The position numbers and the translations under genes were made by a program. Shown here piece by piece: positions 25,382-34,095 of a DNA stretch of 64,000 nt (positions within the stretch are counted from its first letter, which is position 1; each line of letters begins with the position of its first letter). The stretch spans positions 4,533,001-4,597,000 of the forward strand of contig NZ_CP043476.1 of NCBI RefSeq assembly GCF_009769165.1. Direction: 5' to 3'. The notes beneath the pieces are model-generated. The model searched no databases. It was not told where the DNA came from and saw only the letters and a list, made by a program, of their open reading frames with translations. The DNA comes from Xanthomonas hyacinthi. Its GTDB lineage: Bacteria; Pseudomonadota; Gammaproteobacteria; Xanthomonadales; Xanthomonadaceae.

Positions 25382-25935
25382 GGCAGCGCCTTCCCAGCAA
25401 GCCAGGCGGCGTGCCGCTCGGCGGTGTATTCGGGCAGCGGCAGGCGCGCCGCGAGACGGTTGCCCAGCGTGCGCCAGTACGCAGGCGAGACGGCAGACGG
25501 GGCGATGCCCAGCGCCTCGATGGCGTCGATGCGTTCCAGCCCGGTGCGCACGCTGGCGTCGCCCTCGGCGTGCAGCAGCAGGCGCGCACCGGGCCGCACG
25601 CCGGGGATACGCTGCAAGGCATCCAGTGGCGTGCCAGCCTGCATCACCATGAGCTGCCAGCGGATCGTGCCGTAGTCGTTGGCCTGCCAGCGGATGCGGC
25701 AGAACATTGCACGCGGCAGGAACACCGCGCAGCGCCGCCAGCGGTCGAGCTGGAGCGTGCGCGCCGGTTCGCCGAAGCGCAGGTAGAGCTTGAAGCGCGG
25801 TTCGATGTAGGCCAGCGATACGCGGGTCAGTGGCACGTTGCCGGCCTGGCCGGCGAGTACCGCGAGCGACGGCGCAGTTGGAGGCGATGCGGCAGCCGTG
25901 GCCGTGTTCGCGGCGGGTGCAGCGGATGCGTTCAT
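25378..25935 (-). CDS. DUF2840 protein
   Basis: The product is 185 residues. 'VSLAYIEPRFKLYLRFGEPA', 'RCAVFLPRAMFCRIRWQAND' and 'YGTIRWQLMVMQA' are characteristic of DUF2840, always found between a TraF-like peptidase and a ribbon-helix-helix gene in integrative elements. Function is unknown; it is cytosolic, with a low-complexity Ala-rich N-terminus. It overlaps the RHH stop upstream and the TraF start downstream by four bases or fewer, so all are made from one message. The ATG at 25935 follows from the overlap. Confidence 0.87.
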   Translation of the reverse strand: MNASAAPAANTATAAASPPTAPSLAVLAGQAGNVPLTRVSLAYIEPRFKLYLRFGEPARTLQLDRWRRCAVFLPRAMFCRIRWQANDYGTIRWQLMVMQAGTPLDALQRIPGVRPGARLLLHAEGDASVRTGLERIDAIEALGIAPSAVSPAYWRTLGNRLAARLPLPEYTAERHAAWLAGKALP

Positions 25936-26201
25936 GGCGTGTTCTCCGTGCGGGTCTCGGGAAACTCCCGCTCCAGCAGCCCGCGCAGCAGTTCGGCCAC
26001 GGTCACGCCCTGGCCGAAGGCGGCGATCTTGATGCGTGCGCGCAGCGCGGGCGTCACGTCGAGGGTCAGGCGTGCGGTGTAGAGGTCGCCCTTGTTGAGC
26101 GCATCGGCATCGCCCTGGCGAATCCACGCCTCGGCGTGCGGATTCGCGGGCGGACGTGCGCCGATGCCGACGCGCTTGCTGCGTAGTGGCTTCGCGGTCA
26201 T
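25932..26201 (-). CDS. Ribbon-helix-helix DNA-binding protein
   Basis: The product is 89 residues. 'DLYTARLTLDVTPALRARIK' followed by 'IAAFGQGVTVAELLRGLLER' is a classic ribbon (strand) plus two helices of the RHH/CopG fold. It probably binds the operon promoter or assists ParA. The start at 26201 overlaps the ParA stop by four bases. It belongs to the conserved ParA-RHH-DUF2840-TraF-relaxase gene order. Confidence 0.85.
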   Translation of the reverse strand: MTAKPLRSKRVGIGARPPANPHAEAWIRQGDADALNKGDLYTARLTLDVTPALRARIKIAAFGQGVTVAELLRGLLEREFPETRTENTP

Positions 26202-26836
26202 GTCGGCCACCGCAGCAGTTCGTCCACCAGTGCGGCGATCTCGCGTGCGGCGGCGCTGTCGGGCGCTGTCTCGCGTGCGAGCCGGCCAGCGGCCACGCTG
26301 TCGGCGAACACGATGCGCTGATGCACTTCCGAGCGCAGTGCCGGCAGCGGCTGTTCGGCCAGCGACTGCCGCGCCTCCCGGCCGATCACCGTGGTGCTGA
26401 CGCGGCGGTTGATGACGAAGGCCGCGCGCAGTGCAGGCCGGAACACCTGCGCCTCACGAATGAGCGCCACCATCTCGGCGCTGGCCCACACGTCGTAGGG
26501 GCTGGGCTGCACGGGAATCAGCACGCGCTCGGCCGCCAGCAGCGCGGAACGCGCCAAGGCGGCGATGCGCGGCGGGCCGTCGATGATGATGTGATCGGCG
26601 CGGCGGGCCAGCTCCGGCGCTTCCTGATGCAGCGTTTCGCGGGCCAGGCCCACGGCACTGAACAGCCGGGGCAAGCCTTGCTGGCTTCTGCGCTGCGTCC
26701 AGTCCAGCGAGGAACCCTGCGGGTCGGCAGCCAGCAGGATCACGTGCAGACCGCGCATCGCCAGTTCGCCGGCGATGTGCGTGGCGAGCGTGGTCTTGCC
26801 GACGCCGCCTTTCTGGTTGAGCAACGCGACGATCAT
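26198..26836 (-). CDS. ParA family partition ATPase
   Basis: The product is 212 residues. It starts 'MIVALLNQKGGVGKTTLATH', with a deviant Walker A (KGGVGKTT, residues 9-16). 'VILLAADPQGSSLDW' and 'IIIDGPPRIAALARS' are the A' and Walker B motifs. It is a small ParA/MinD-type protein typical of integrative elements and plasmids, thought to stabilise or position the element. It is the first gene of the coupled island operon. The ATG at 26836 starts immediately before the first strand, as in homologues. Confidence 0.92.
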   Translation of the reverse strand: MIVALLNQKGGVGKTTLATHIAGELAMRGLHVILLAADPQGSSLDWTQRRSQQGLPRLFSAVGLARETLHQEAPELARRADHIIIDGPPRIAALARSALLAAERVLIPVQPSPYDVWASAEMVALIREAQVFRPALRAAFVINRRVSTTVIGREARQSLAEQPLPALRSEVHQRIVFADSVAAGRLARETAPDSAAAREIAALVDELLRWPT

Positions 26837-26899
26837 GGCGCGGCCCTCCAAACTGGAGTGCCATCGTGGCTTTGCCTTGCCGAACGGGGTTGGTTTTGG

Positions 26900-27050
26900 G
26901 GCTGTTTTTGCCTTTCGGCAGGGCAAGATCGAGCGCGGCGAACATGCACCGACCCTGGCGGTGATCTTCAAGATCGCCGGTGCGCTGGAATGCAGTACCG
27001 CGGTATTGATGGCCGAGGCGGAAAGCCGACTTCAAGCTGCCGAGGCATAG
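26900..27050 (+). pseudogene. XRE-type HTH regulator, 3' fragment
   Basis: The plus frame ending at 27050 reads 'FRQGKIERGEHAPTLAVIFK' then 'IAGALECSTAVLMAEAESRL'. The S/KxIERGxHxPTL block is the end of helix 4 and beyond in Cro/C1-type HTH proteins. The first half of the HTH is missing and no plausible start exists. It is divergent from ParA, the position of an intact XRE gene in related islands. Confidence 0.55.
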
Positions 27051-27098
27051 CCGCTGGAATGAAATCGCCCCACCGCAACGGGCGGGGCGCTGCGACCG

Positions 27099-27366
27099 TC
27101 AGGCCGACTTGGGCTTGTTGCGTGACCAGATCAGGTCGTGCGTGCCGTCCTCGCCTTCGATCAGGCGGGCATAGACCGTCGCCGGGAACGAAGGATCGTC
27201 GAGGGACACGGACACATAGGGGCGTCCGGCTTCGCTGACTTTCCGCCATCCCGCGCCGAAGTCGTGTCCAGCCGCCTGAATGCGGAAGTCAGGGGCGTTC
27301 TCGGTGTCGCCCTTGTCGTTGGGAACCAGCTTGACGTGGAGAACCTGGAAACGAAAAGAATTTGTC
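27099..27366 (-). CDS. DUF736 protein, N-terminus uncertain or lost
   Basis: About 89 residues match DUF736: '[20 protein letters not shown]', '[20 protein letters not shown]' and '[20 protein letters not shown]'. Full proteins begin with a conserved segment (MANIGTF...) that is absent here; the frame is open upstream but the codons do not resemble the family. A start codon cannot be assigned, so the gene may be truncated by about 15 codons. The function of DUF736 is unknown; it is a marker gene of these islands. A smaller relic of another copy is at 3.8 kb. Confidence 0.7.
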
Positions 27367-27842
27367 CCGCGAGGAATGCGCGCAGCGCAGGGGGAATTGT
27401 TTTCGTTGGAAGGTTGCGGCCATGAAGCCCAAGGCGCAGCCGCGCCAACGCCAGGATTCACAACGAGACAAGGACGCAGGGGCCGTCCGTCCCGCCAAGG
27501 AGAGATGGCCGACTCGGCATCCCCGCATGACGGCTGCACCGGCTTGCGCCCTGACGCGGGCCAGGTCAATGCCCCAATGACCGAGCGGAAGCGCCCCTGC
27601 CGCAGCCTTGGACGGCGGGCTTGAGGCGTGGTGTGGTAGCTCCATAGCGCGGCCGGGCGGCGTGTCCGTGAACCGTCCTTCGTGACGTGGTTGCGCTGAA
27701 CCGCCAGCGTCGAGGACGGCACGCTTTCGTGCAACCTGTCGCAGCAAGCCACGGCGTAGCAGTCCCACGCCCCGGCCATTGCGGCGGCACACGGTGCCGA
27801 CACGCACCAATCACCATTGACAGTAAGCTTCTTCATGTTAAA
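27367..27842. other. 476-bp interval without a supported gene
   Basis: Between the DUF736 gene and the TetR operator there is GC-rich sequence with only shadow frames (for example minus frames through 27836 that are Arg-rich without motifs). The boundary at about 27366 looks like an old junction because DUF736 loses its N-terminus there. Confidence 0.45.
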
Positions 27843-27864
27843 TTAGGAATTATTCATTCCCTAA
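27843..27864. promoter_or_regulatory. TetR operator 1
   Basis: TTAGGAAT-tattc-ATTCCCTAA is an inverted repeat (8 of 9 positions) located 18 bp upstream of the TetR start. A sister site precedes the MFS gene. The surrounding sequence is AT-rich, as expected for a promoter. Confidence 0.7.
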
Positions 27865-27881
27865 TATTGGCGTACTGCATC

Positions 27882-28505
27882 ATGCCTACACCTCATCCGT
27901 CATCCAACACCGCTGCCCGCACCCGGGGCCGACCACGCGAGTTCGACATGGATGAAGCTCTGGACAAGGCCGTTCGGGTGTTCTGTGAACGTGGATATCA
28001 CGCGACCTCCGTTGCCGACCTGACCTCGGCGATGGGCTTGGCGTCGGGCAGCATCTACAAGGCGTTCAAGGACAAACGCGCGGTGTTCCTTGCTGCGTTC
28101 GACCACTACAAGGCAATGCGTGATGCGCAGTTGAGCGAGGCGATCCAGCGCGGCCGCGATGGCCGCGAGCGGTTGCGCAATGCCCTCGATTTCTTCGCCG
28201 CCTCGTCCTGCGGCGCACAAGGACAGTTGGGGTGCTTGGTGGTCAGTGGCGCAAGCGAACTGGCGACCTTCGATGAGGAGATCGCGCGGCGCGTCACCGG
28301 CTCGCTGGGAAGAAGCGAAACCATGCTGGGCAAACTGATACGGCAAGGGCAAGACGATGGTTCGATCCCCACGACGCTCGACAGCCAGGCGACGGCCCGG
28401 CTGATGCTCTGCGTGCTGCAAGGTATGCGCGTCATCGGCAAGGCGGGCCGGAGCAAGAAGGACATGCAGGCCGTGGCCGATGCCGCGTTGAAGTTACTGG
28501 ATTGA
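27882..28505 (+). CDS. TetR family regulator
   Basis: The product is 207 residues. N-terminal 'ARTRGRPREFDMDEALDKAV' is the basic lead-in, and 'TSVADLTSAMGLASGSIYKA' followed by 'FKDKRAVFLAAFDHY' is the HTH of TetR/AcrR (the SxYxxFxxKxxL core). The C-terminal ligand domain has cysteines ('SSCGAQGQLGCLVVSG') at the spot seen in several electrophile-sensing members. It is followed 51 bp later by an MFS gene on the same strand. Two copies of the same palindrome control both, so it likely represses itself and the transporter. Confidence 0.9.
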   Translation: MPTPHPSSNTAARTRGRPREFDMDEALDKAVRVFCERGYHATSVADLTSAMGLASGSIYKAFKDKRAVFLAAFDHYKAMRDAQLSEAIQRGRDGRERLRNALDFFAASSCGAQGQLGCLVVSGASELATFDEEIARRVTGSLGRSETMLGKLIRQGQDDGSIPTTLDSQATARLMLCVLQGMRVIGKAGRSKKDMQAVADAALKLLD

Positions 28506-28521
28506 TATTTTTTTGCCGATT

Positions 28522-28543
28522 TAGGAAATAAACATTCCCTTTA
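28522..28543. promoter_or_regulatory. TetR operator 2
   Basis: TTAGGAAATAAACATTCCCT is a close copy of the palindrome at 27843-27864, placed 14 bp upstream of the MFS start. The shared sequence identifies the TetR protein at 27882 as the probable regulator of the transporter. Confidence 0.65.
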
Positions 28544-28556
28544 TTTGAGAGTTTTT

Positions 28557-29768
28557 ATGACAACACCTGCTTCTTCAACGACCGCCACGGCGGAAACATC
28601 AGCCATATCCCCTTGGCTGACTTCGCTGCTGGCCGTGGCCTGCGGCCTGATCGCCGCCAACATCTACTATGCGCAGCCGCTGGCGGGGCCCATCGGTTCG
28701 GCGCTTGGCCTGTCCGCCAAGGCGACGGGGTTGATCGTTACGCTGACACAAATCGGCTACGGCCTGGGTCTGCTGCTGATCGTGCCGCTGGGCGACTTGA
28801 TCGAGAACCGGAAGCTGACGCTGACATTGCTGCTGATTGCCGCGCTGTCGCTGCTAGGCGCAGGGTTGTCCACACAGCCACTGCCATTCCTGCTGTCGGC
28901 GCTGGGCATCGGCATAGGAACCGTCGCAGTGCAAGTGCTGGTGCCCTATGCCGCGCACATGGCTCCGGTCGCTGTTCGCGGTCGCGTGGTGGGCAACGTG
29001 ATGAGCGGCTTGATGCTGGGCATCATGCTGGCCCGCCCGGTATCGAGCTTCATCACCCAGCTTGCCTCCTGGCATCTGGTGTTCTTCGCGTCCGCCGTGG
29101 GGATGGTATTGCTGGCCGGTGTGTTGAGCTGGAAGCTGCCGCAGCGTGCACCCGCCGGAAATCTGCGCTACGGCGAACTGCTGGCGTCGATGGCCGGCTT
29201 GGCGCGCACGACGCCGGTACTGCGTCGCCGTGCGCTTTACCATGCCGCCTTGTTCGGCGCTTTCAGCCTGTTCTGGACGACCACGCCGCTGCTGCTGGCC
29301 GGGCCTACCTATGGCCTCTCGCAAGGCGGCATCGCCTTGTTCGCGCTCGCCGGTGTGGCGGGCGCCATCGCCGCGCCTATCGCGGGCCGCGTGGCGGACC
29401 GGGGCTGGAGCCGTCCGGCCACGGCAGCGGCCATGCTGGCGGTGGCATCGGGCTTCCTGTTGACCCATCTTGGCGCGCCCGGCTCGTCATGGTCGCTTGG
29501 CTGGCTGGTGCTGGCGGCCATCGTGCTGGACTTCGGGGTGGCGGCCAACATGACCCTGGGGCAGCGCGCCATTTTCGCGCTGGGTGCGGAAGTGCGCGCC
29601 CGGCTCAACGGCCTGTACATGACCACGTTCTTCCTGGGCGGCGCGCTCGGCTCGGCGCTAGGCGCCTGGGCCTATGCGAGCGGCGGCTGGGCATGGGCAT
29701 CTGCCTTCGGTATTGCGCTGCCCGTGGCGGCCTTGGTGTATTGGATGACGGAAGAACGCTCGGAATGA
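28557..29768 (+). CDS. MFS transporter (DHA1-like) controlled by the adjacent TetR
   Basis: The product is 403 residues with 12 hydrophobic segments. 'ACGLIAANIYYAQPLAGPIG' at helix 1 and 'LGLLLIVPLGDLIENRKLTL' at the loop 2-3 motif are typical of the YajR/YnfM-like efflux branch often paired with TetR genes. The ATG at 28557 begins the family-typical N-terminus; an upstream TTG would add four residues. It probably exports a toxic organic compound that also induces TetR. This TetR-MFS pair is cargo within the island backbone. Confidence 0.88.
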   Translation: MTTPASSTTATAETSAISPWLTSLLAVACGLIAANIYYAQPLAGPIGSALGLSAKATGLIVTLTQIGYGLGLLLIVPLGDLIENRKLTLTLLLIAALSLLGAGLSTQPLPFLLSALGIGIGTVAVQVLVPYAAHMAPVAVRGRVVGNVMSGLMLGIMLARPVSSFITQLASWHLVFFASAVGMVLLAGVLSWKLPQRAPAGNLRYGELLASMAGLARTTPVLRRRALYHAALFGAFSLFWTTTPLLLAGPTYGLSQGGIALFALAGVAGAIAAPIAGRVADRGWSRPATAAAMLAVASGFLLTHLGAPGSSWSLGWLVLAAIVLDFGVAANMTLGQRAIFALGAEVRARLNGLYMTTFFLGGALGSALGAWAYASGGWAWASAFGIALPVAALVYWMTEERSE

Positions 29769-29799
29769 TCCAGGCGAACCACAACGCGACAGTAGTTCG

Positions 29800-30139
29800 A
29801 TGGCGACGATTGAATGGAACGACTTCATGAAAATGAAAGCAGAGTTGCGTGTGGGCCCCATCATCCAGGCCGAACCGTTCCCCGAAGCACGCAAGCCGGC
29901 CTACAAGCTGCTGGTGGATTTCGGGCCGGAGGTTGACAGAGGAAATCGAGCGCGCAGATCACCCGGCTCTACACGCCCGATTCCTTGCAGGGCAAGTTGG
30001 TCGTGGCGGTGGCCAATTTTCCGCCCAAGCAGATCGGGCCGATCATGTCCGAGTGGTTACGGGTTTCCACAATGAGCAGGGAGAAGTCGCGTTGTGCGTG
30101 CCTGACCAATCGGTGCCGCCCGGCACGCGATTGCTTTGA
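29800..30139 (+). pseudogene. CsaA-like tRNA-binding-domain protein, two frameshifts
   Basis: The first frame reads 'ELRVGPIIQAEPFPEARKPA' and 'YKLLVDFGPE'. A shift near 29935 opens 'SAQITRLYTPDSLQGKLVVA' and 'VANFPPKQIGPIMSE'. A one-base deletion near 30050 then opens 'VTGFHNEQGEVALCVPDQSV'. Joined, these give a complete CsaA/YgjH-type oligonucleotide-binding-fold protein of about 112 residues. Two independent frameshifts make it a pseudogene unless they are sequencing errors. It follows the MFS gene with a 31-bp gap. Confidence 0.85.
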
Positions 30140-30151
30140 TGGTTTTTCAAG

Positions 30152-30191
30152 TCACCCCGTTGCCGCCTGATCGAAGGCGGCAACGGGGTGA
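30152..30191. repeat. Perfect 16-bp-arm hairpin
   Basis: Arms TCACCCCGTTGCCGCC (30152-30167) and its exact complement (30176-30191) enclose an 8-base loop. No T-run follows on the plus strand, so it is not a textbook terminator, though it could stop transcription from both sides (CsaA relic on the left, ParB operon on the right). The rest of 30140-30513 shows no supported gene. Confidence 0.6.
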
Positions 30192-30513
30192 TCTTGCTTT
30201 GGGCTTTGACACCGGGCGCGGCCACCGCCGCGCCCGGATTTTTGACCACCAGTCCCAGGCGGAACGGTCTGGGGCTGGCGCGAATTGGGGGTATTCCTTC
30301 GTCTCGATGATCCACCGCACGGCATGCGGGCAAGGCGCGGGCCGTCCAGCCGCGAAGCGGACGGTAGCCGAGCACGTCGCCATCGCCATGCCAGCGGCGG
30401 GCGCGCACCGTGTCGGGGCATAGGTCGCCGCCATGCGTGGTGTTATGGATCATGGTGGAATCCTCGAAACGAAGCGCCCCGGCCGGAACCAGGGCGCTAT
30501 CTGCGGTGCAGGG

Positions 30514-32583
30514 TCACGCGGCCAATGCCTCGGCCTGCGGCTGCTCATCCGCCACGGCGGCGGCGTCCTCTGGCGCTTCGGCTTCTTCATCCGCCGCCAC
30601 GTCCTGCGCGTCCTGCTGCGGAGCGTCGGCCTGGAAGACGGCAGGCATCCGGCCGGTGCCATCGGCCAGCCGTTCGGCTTCGCTGGCAATGTCGCCTTTC
30701 TTCAATTTCGCCAGCCGGGTGACGTGCGACGGCGCGAACTCGCCCACAGCTTCCAGAATCATCGGCTTGGCGATGTGGCGGAAATAGCCCTCGGCGGTCG
30801 GCTTCCACCATGCCGCCATGTCCAGTCCCACGGCCTGCGCCAGTTCCGCGCCCGGTTGGTGCGTCGTGGCGCGGGGCGTGACCACGTCAACCGTGGAAGC
30901 CACGCACACGGACAGCAACCGCACCAGTTCATCTTGCGACTTCGCCAGCAACACGGCGAACAGTTCGGCGCTGTCCTCCGGCAAGGCTTCGCCTGCGACC
31001 TGTTGCGGTTCGCGCAGCGCTACGGCGGTGGGCGATTCCGACACGTCCGGGGCCATGCCATCCAGCCGGTCTTGCACTTTCAGGCTCACGCCCAGTGGCA
31101 GGTCGTGCCCGTCGTGGCTTTGCTGCAAGACGGTCTGCACCATGCCATGCACCAGCGCGGCCAGCGCCACCTGTGGATGCCGGGCGACTTCGATTTGCAG
31201 CGCGGCGGTGCGGTGGGCGCTCAATCTCTGCGCGAGCCGGTCGGACAGGCTCGCGGCCTTGGGCTGCGCGGCGTCCTCGCCTTCGTCGTCGTTCCCGGCT
31301 TCGCCTTCGCTGCCGAAACCCTGCCGCAAGCGTTCCAGCGTGCGCAGCGCCTTGGCTTCCGCTTCGCGCAGCAGGCCGCGATGAATCACGGCTTCGCCGC
31401 TGTGGTCAAGGGTGACGATGGCACCGGCTGCGGCCTTCACGCTCCCGGCGTAGTCCTGCAAGCCATCTTCCAGCGCCTGCAACTGCTCGCCCAGGCGTTC
31501 GCCGTCCTCCTGCAAGGCATCGGCCTTTTCCTCGTCGTCGGCGTCCAGCGCGGCCTCCACGGCCTCGGCCAGTTCGTGCAGCTTGGTTTGCAGCTTCTCG
31601 ATGCGTGCGGCTTCACGCTTGTTCGGTTCGCGGCGTTCCCTCGGGGCGCGTTGAAAGGCGTGCAGGTCGGCATGGGTCACGCTCGGCGTGGCATCCACCC
31701 ATGCCCATCCCTCGGCCTTCACCTCGGCGGCGATGCCTGCCAGCTTGTCTTGCGCCAGCCGTTCCAGCAGCGCGGCATCGGTCAGATACACGCCCGCATC
31801 GCCTTCCGCGAACAGGTCGCGGCGGATGCCGCCGCCTGCGGCGTCGTAGGTGTCCAGCCCGACGAAGCGCACCAGCGGATGCCGGTAGGCATCGATTTCG
31901 CGTTCGGTCAGGCGGTCGCGCAAGTTGTGTGGGCTGCGCTGCCATGTGGGCGCATCGTAGAACGCGCCTTCCTGCGCGGCGTGGTCGTCGGTGATGGCAA
32001 GGGCCATCAACTGGTCAAGGCTCACGACCTCGGCGCGATAGTCGGCCAGCAGGCGCGGCGACACGTTGGCGAGTTTCAAGCGGCGCTGCACCACCAACGG
32101 GGACACGCTGAAATCGGCGGCTATGTCCTCGATGGGCCTACCTTCGGTCACCAGCGCAGCGAATGCCTCGAACTGGTCGGCGGGGTGCATGGCTTCGCGC
32201 TGCACGTTCTCGGTGAGGCTGGCCGTGCGGGCGGTGCCATCGGCCACCAACAGGCAAGGCACGTCCCATTCCTTGCTGATACGGTGCTTCTTCGCCAGCA
32301 GCTTGAGGGCCGCAAGGCGACGGCCACCGGCGGCGACTTCGTAATGCTCGCCATCGGCGGCGGCAATCACGATGAGGTTTTGCAGCAAGCCGACACCCTG
32401 GATGCTGGCGGCGAGTTCGGGAATCGACATGCGCGGGGTCTTGCGCACGTTGCGGCCAGTGGGACGCGACACCAGTCGCGACAGCGGAACCAGAATCAGG
32501 TTCTTGGTCGGGTCGGCGGCCTTTAGCGCAGGGGCTTGGATCGCGCGGGTTTCGATTTGGGAAACTTGGGTATTGGCGTTCAT
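30514..32583 (-). CDS. ParB/RepB/Spo0J-like partition protein, large island type
   Basis: The product is 689 residues. The ParB N-terminal domain has 'ILVPLSRLVSRPTGRNVRKT', 'MSIPELAASIQGVGLLQNLI' and the box 'EVAAGGRRLAALKLL', then 'TENVQREAMHPADQFEAF' and an HTH ('DIAADFSVSPLVVQRRLKLA'). A long coiled, Glu/Ala-rich part follows and the C-terminus is acidic. This long ParB variant is standard in integrative elements with DUF932 and RadC genes. It probably binds DNA of the element and may act as regulator or plasmid-like partition factor. The start at 32583 is chosen for homology to the family start. Confidence 0.88.
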   Translation of the reverse strand: MNANTQVSQIETRAIQAPALKAADPTKNLILVPLSRLVSRPTGRNVRKTPRMSIPELAASIQGVGLLQNLIVIAAADGEHYEVAAGGRRLAALKLLAKKHRISKEWDVPCLLVADGTARTASLTENVQREAMHPADQFEAFAALVTEGRPIEDIAADFSVSPLVVQRRLKLANVSPRLLADYRAEVVSLDQLMALAITDDHAAQEGAFYDAPTWQRSPHNLRDRLTEREIDAYRHPLVRFVGLDTYDAAGGGIRRDLFAEGDAGVYLTDAALLERLAQDKLAGIAAEVKAEGWAWVDATPSVTHADLHAFQRAPRERREPNKREAARIEKLQTKLHELAEAVEAALDADDEEKADALQEDGERLGEQLQALEDGLQDYAGSVKAAAGAIVTLDHSGEAVIHRGLLREAEAKALRTLERLRQGFGSEGEAGNDDEGEDAAQPKAASLSDRLAQRLSAHRTAALQIEVARHPQVALAALVHGMVQTVLQQSHDGHDLPLGVSLKVQDRLDGMAPDVSESPTAVALREPQQVAGEALPEDSAELFAVLLAKSQDELVRLLSVCVASTVDVVTPRATTHQPGAELAQAVGLDMAAWWKPTAEGYFRHIAKPMILEAVGEFAPSHVTRLAKLKKGDIASEAERLADGTGRMPAVFQADAPQQDAQDVAADEEAEAPEDAAAVADEQPQAEALAA

Positions 32584-32663
32584 GGTGATAACTCCTATCG
32601 GTTCAGGGATGCAGCAGCGAAGAAAGCGACAAGGGTTGCTGCCTACCCCTGCCGCATGGGGAT

Positions 32664-33491
32664 TCAGGCTTTCAACTGGCGCATGCCATCGGCCAGCAGC
32701 CAGAGCGCGCGATTCAGTCGGATGTTTTGGTCGATGCCCTGCACCGGGCGGGTTTGCTGGCGGCGTCCGTTGGCGCTGCGCCCGCGCAGGCCGCCTTGAG
32801 TCAGGTTCTCCTGCGTGCGGTTGAACACGCTCCACAAGTCCGGGCGGCGGTCATCGAACCGGCGTGGCATCAGGATTTGCGTTTCCGTGACGGGTGCGGG
32901 CTTGTTCGGGTCGTCGTACTTGAGGGACAGCGCGGCGCGGGCGAACACTTCGGATTCGCCATCGTCCAAGGTAATGGCACGCATGGCATCGCGGGATTCC
33001 TTCACCCGGTCGAAGCCGCTCAAGACTTCGTAAGCGCCTTCGATGACGGAACCGGCCACGTCGCCTTTATGCGGCACGCGCACATCGGCCACGGTGTCGC
33101 CGCACACAAGGCCATTGCTGCAAACGAACCGGAACATCCCGGCCAACATCTGATAGCTGCTGGTGCCGTCATGCGAGTTCAGCAGCACAATTTCATTGGC
33201 TTCCGCGCCGTTGATCTGGCTGGCATGGCGCAGGCGCAACATGTGTTTGGTGTGCTCGCGCTTGCATTCATCGCGCACGCGGGTTTGGCACGCCATGAAG
33301 GGCTGAAAACCTTCCTTGCGAAGCTCGGCCAGTACGGCGGCAGTGGGGATGTAGGCGTACCGCTGCGAACGGCTCTCATGCGGCGCGTCCGCGAAGATGG
33401 ACGGGGCCACGCGGTGAATCTGGTCATCGGACAGCGGGTAGTCGCTGCGCAGCGATGGCGAACGGGAAGCGAATCGGGATGCGAGTTGCAT
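32664..33491 (-). CDS. DUF932 protein
   Basis: The product is 275 residues. 'YAYIPTAAVLAELRKEGFQP', 'LRHASQINGAEANEIVLLNS' and 'MLAGMFRFVCSNGLVCGDTV' are the conserved blocks of DUF932, a phage- and plasmid-linked family (YubP/YfjQ relatives) of unknown function. It is cytosolic with no membrane segment. It lies upstream of the ParB-like gene on the same strand with an 80-bp gap, in the conserved order DUF932-ParB. The ATG at 33491 (MQLASRF) follows 'AGGAGAAAGACC', a good ribosome-binding site. Confidence 0.88.
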   Translation of the reverse strand: MQLASRFASRSPSLRSDYPLSDDQIHRVAPSIFADAPHESRSQRYAYIPTAAVLAELRKEGFQPFMACQTRVRDECKREHTKHMLRLRHASQINGAEANEIVLLNSHDGTSSYQMLAGMFRFVCSNGLVCGDTVADVRVPHKGDVAGSVIEGAYEVLSGFDRVKESRDAMRAITLDDGESEVFARAALSLKYDDPNKPAPVTETQILMPRRFDDRRPDLWSVFNRTQENLTQGGLRGRSANGRRQQTRPVQGIDQNIRLNRALWLLADGMRQLKA

Positions 33492-34095
33492 GGTCTTTCT
33501 CCTGACAAAAAGGGTTTGCTGTTCAAACCGCACACCGGATTCCTAGATTCGGAGCCCAGCCTTTCGGCTGTTCGGTGCGGTCGGCACGAGGAACCCGGTT
33601 GGCCCTGTTGCCACCGTCTTTCCTGAGTTCATCGCCCGCGACGGTCAGGAGCGCGCGGACGGGAGCTGTCAAGGAGACAAGCGCAGGGTTGGTGCGGCCC
33701 GCAGGCGCAGCCGAGGACACGGCCCTGCGCGCCTTGACGGCACATGGCCGCGGGCTACAGTCGCGAAGAAGGTGATGAGTTCAGGGAAGACGGCTGGACA
33801 GGCAACGGCCATCCCTTTGTGCCGACCGCACGCAAGCGAAGCGCGCAGGCCCGGATCGAGGAATCCGGGCCGGAGGCGTCAGCCGAGCGGAGCGAGGGAA
33901 CGATGGAAGCCCGTCAGGGGCGAGACTCGCGTAGCGAGGCTCGATGCCACGCACGACAGCGCGACCGGCCATGTTTCTTGGCCGGGGACGCTAATGGATG
34001 CTTGTTCCAGGCCCGGAAGCTAAAATTGCCAGTGACCCAGGGGGGTCTGTTTCCGAGACACCGCACCTTTCAGAACAACAATTTGCGGGGGCTGT
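33492..34095. other. 604-bp intergenic region with a stem-loop
   Basis: No supported gene. It holds the leader of the DUF932 operon (right to left) and the AraC promoter (left to right). A perfect 9-bp-arm stem-loop GGCCCGGAT-cgagga-ATCCGGGCC lies at 33848-33871. The motif 'gcgcgcaggcc' found beside it recurs near 38.16 kb in the other large non-coding gap of the island. Confidence 0.55.

Noticed and set aside
30433-32526. 697-codon open frame on the plus strand
   Set aside because: Exact antisense of the ParB-like gene; GC-rich codon bias opens the opposite strand. Gly/Arg/Gln-rich with no domain.
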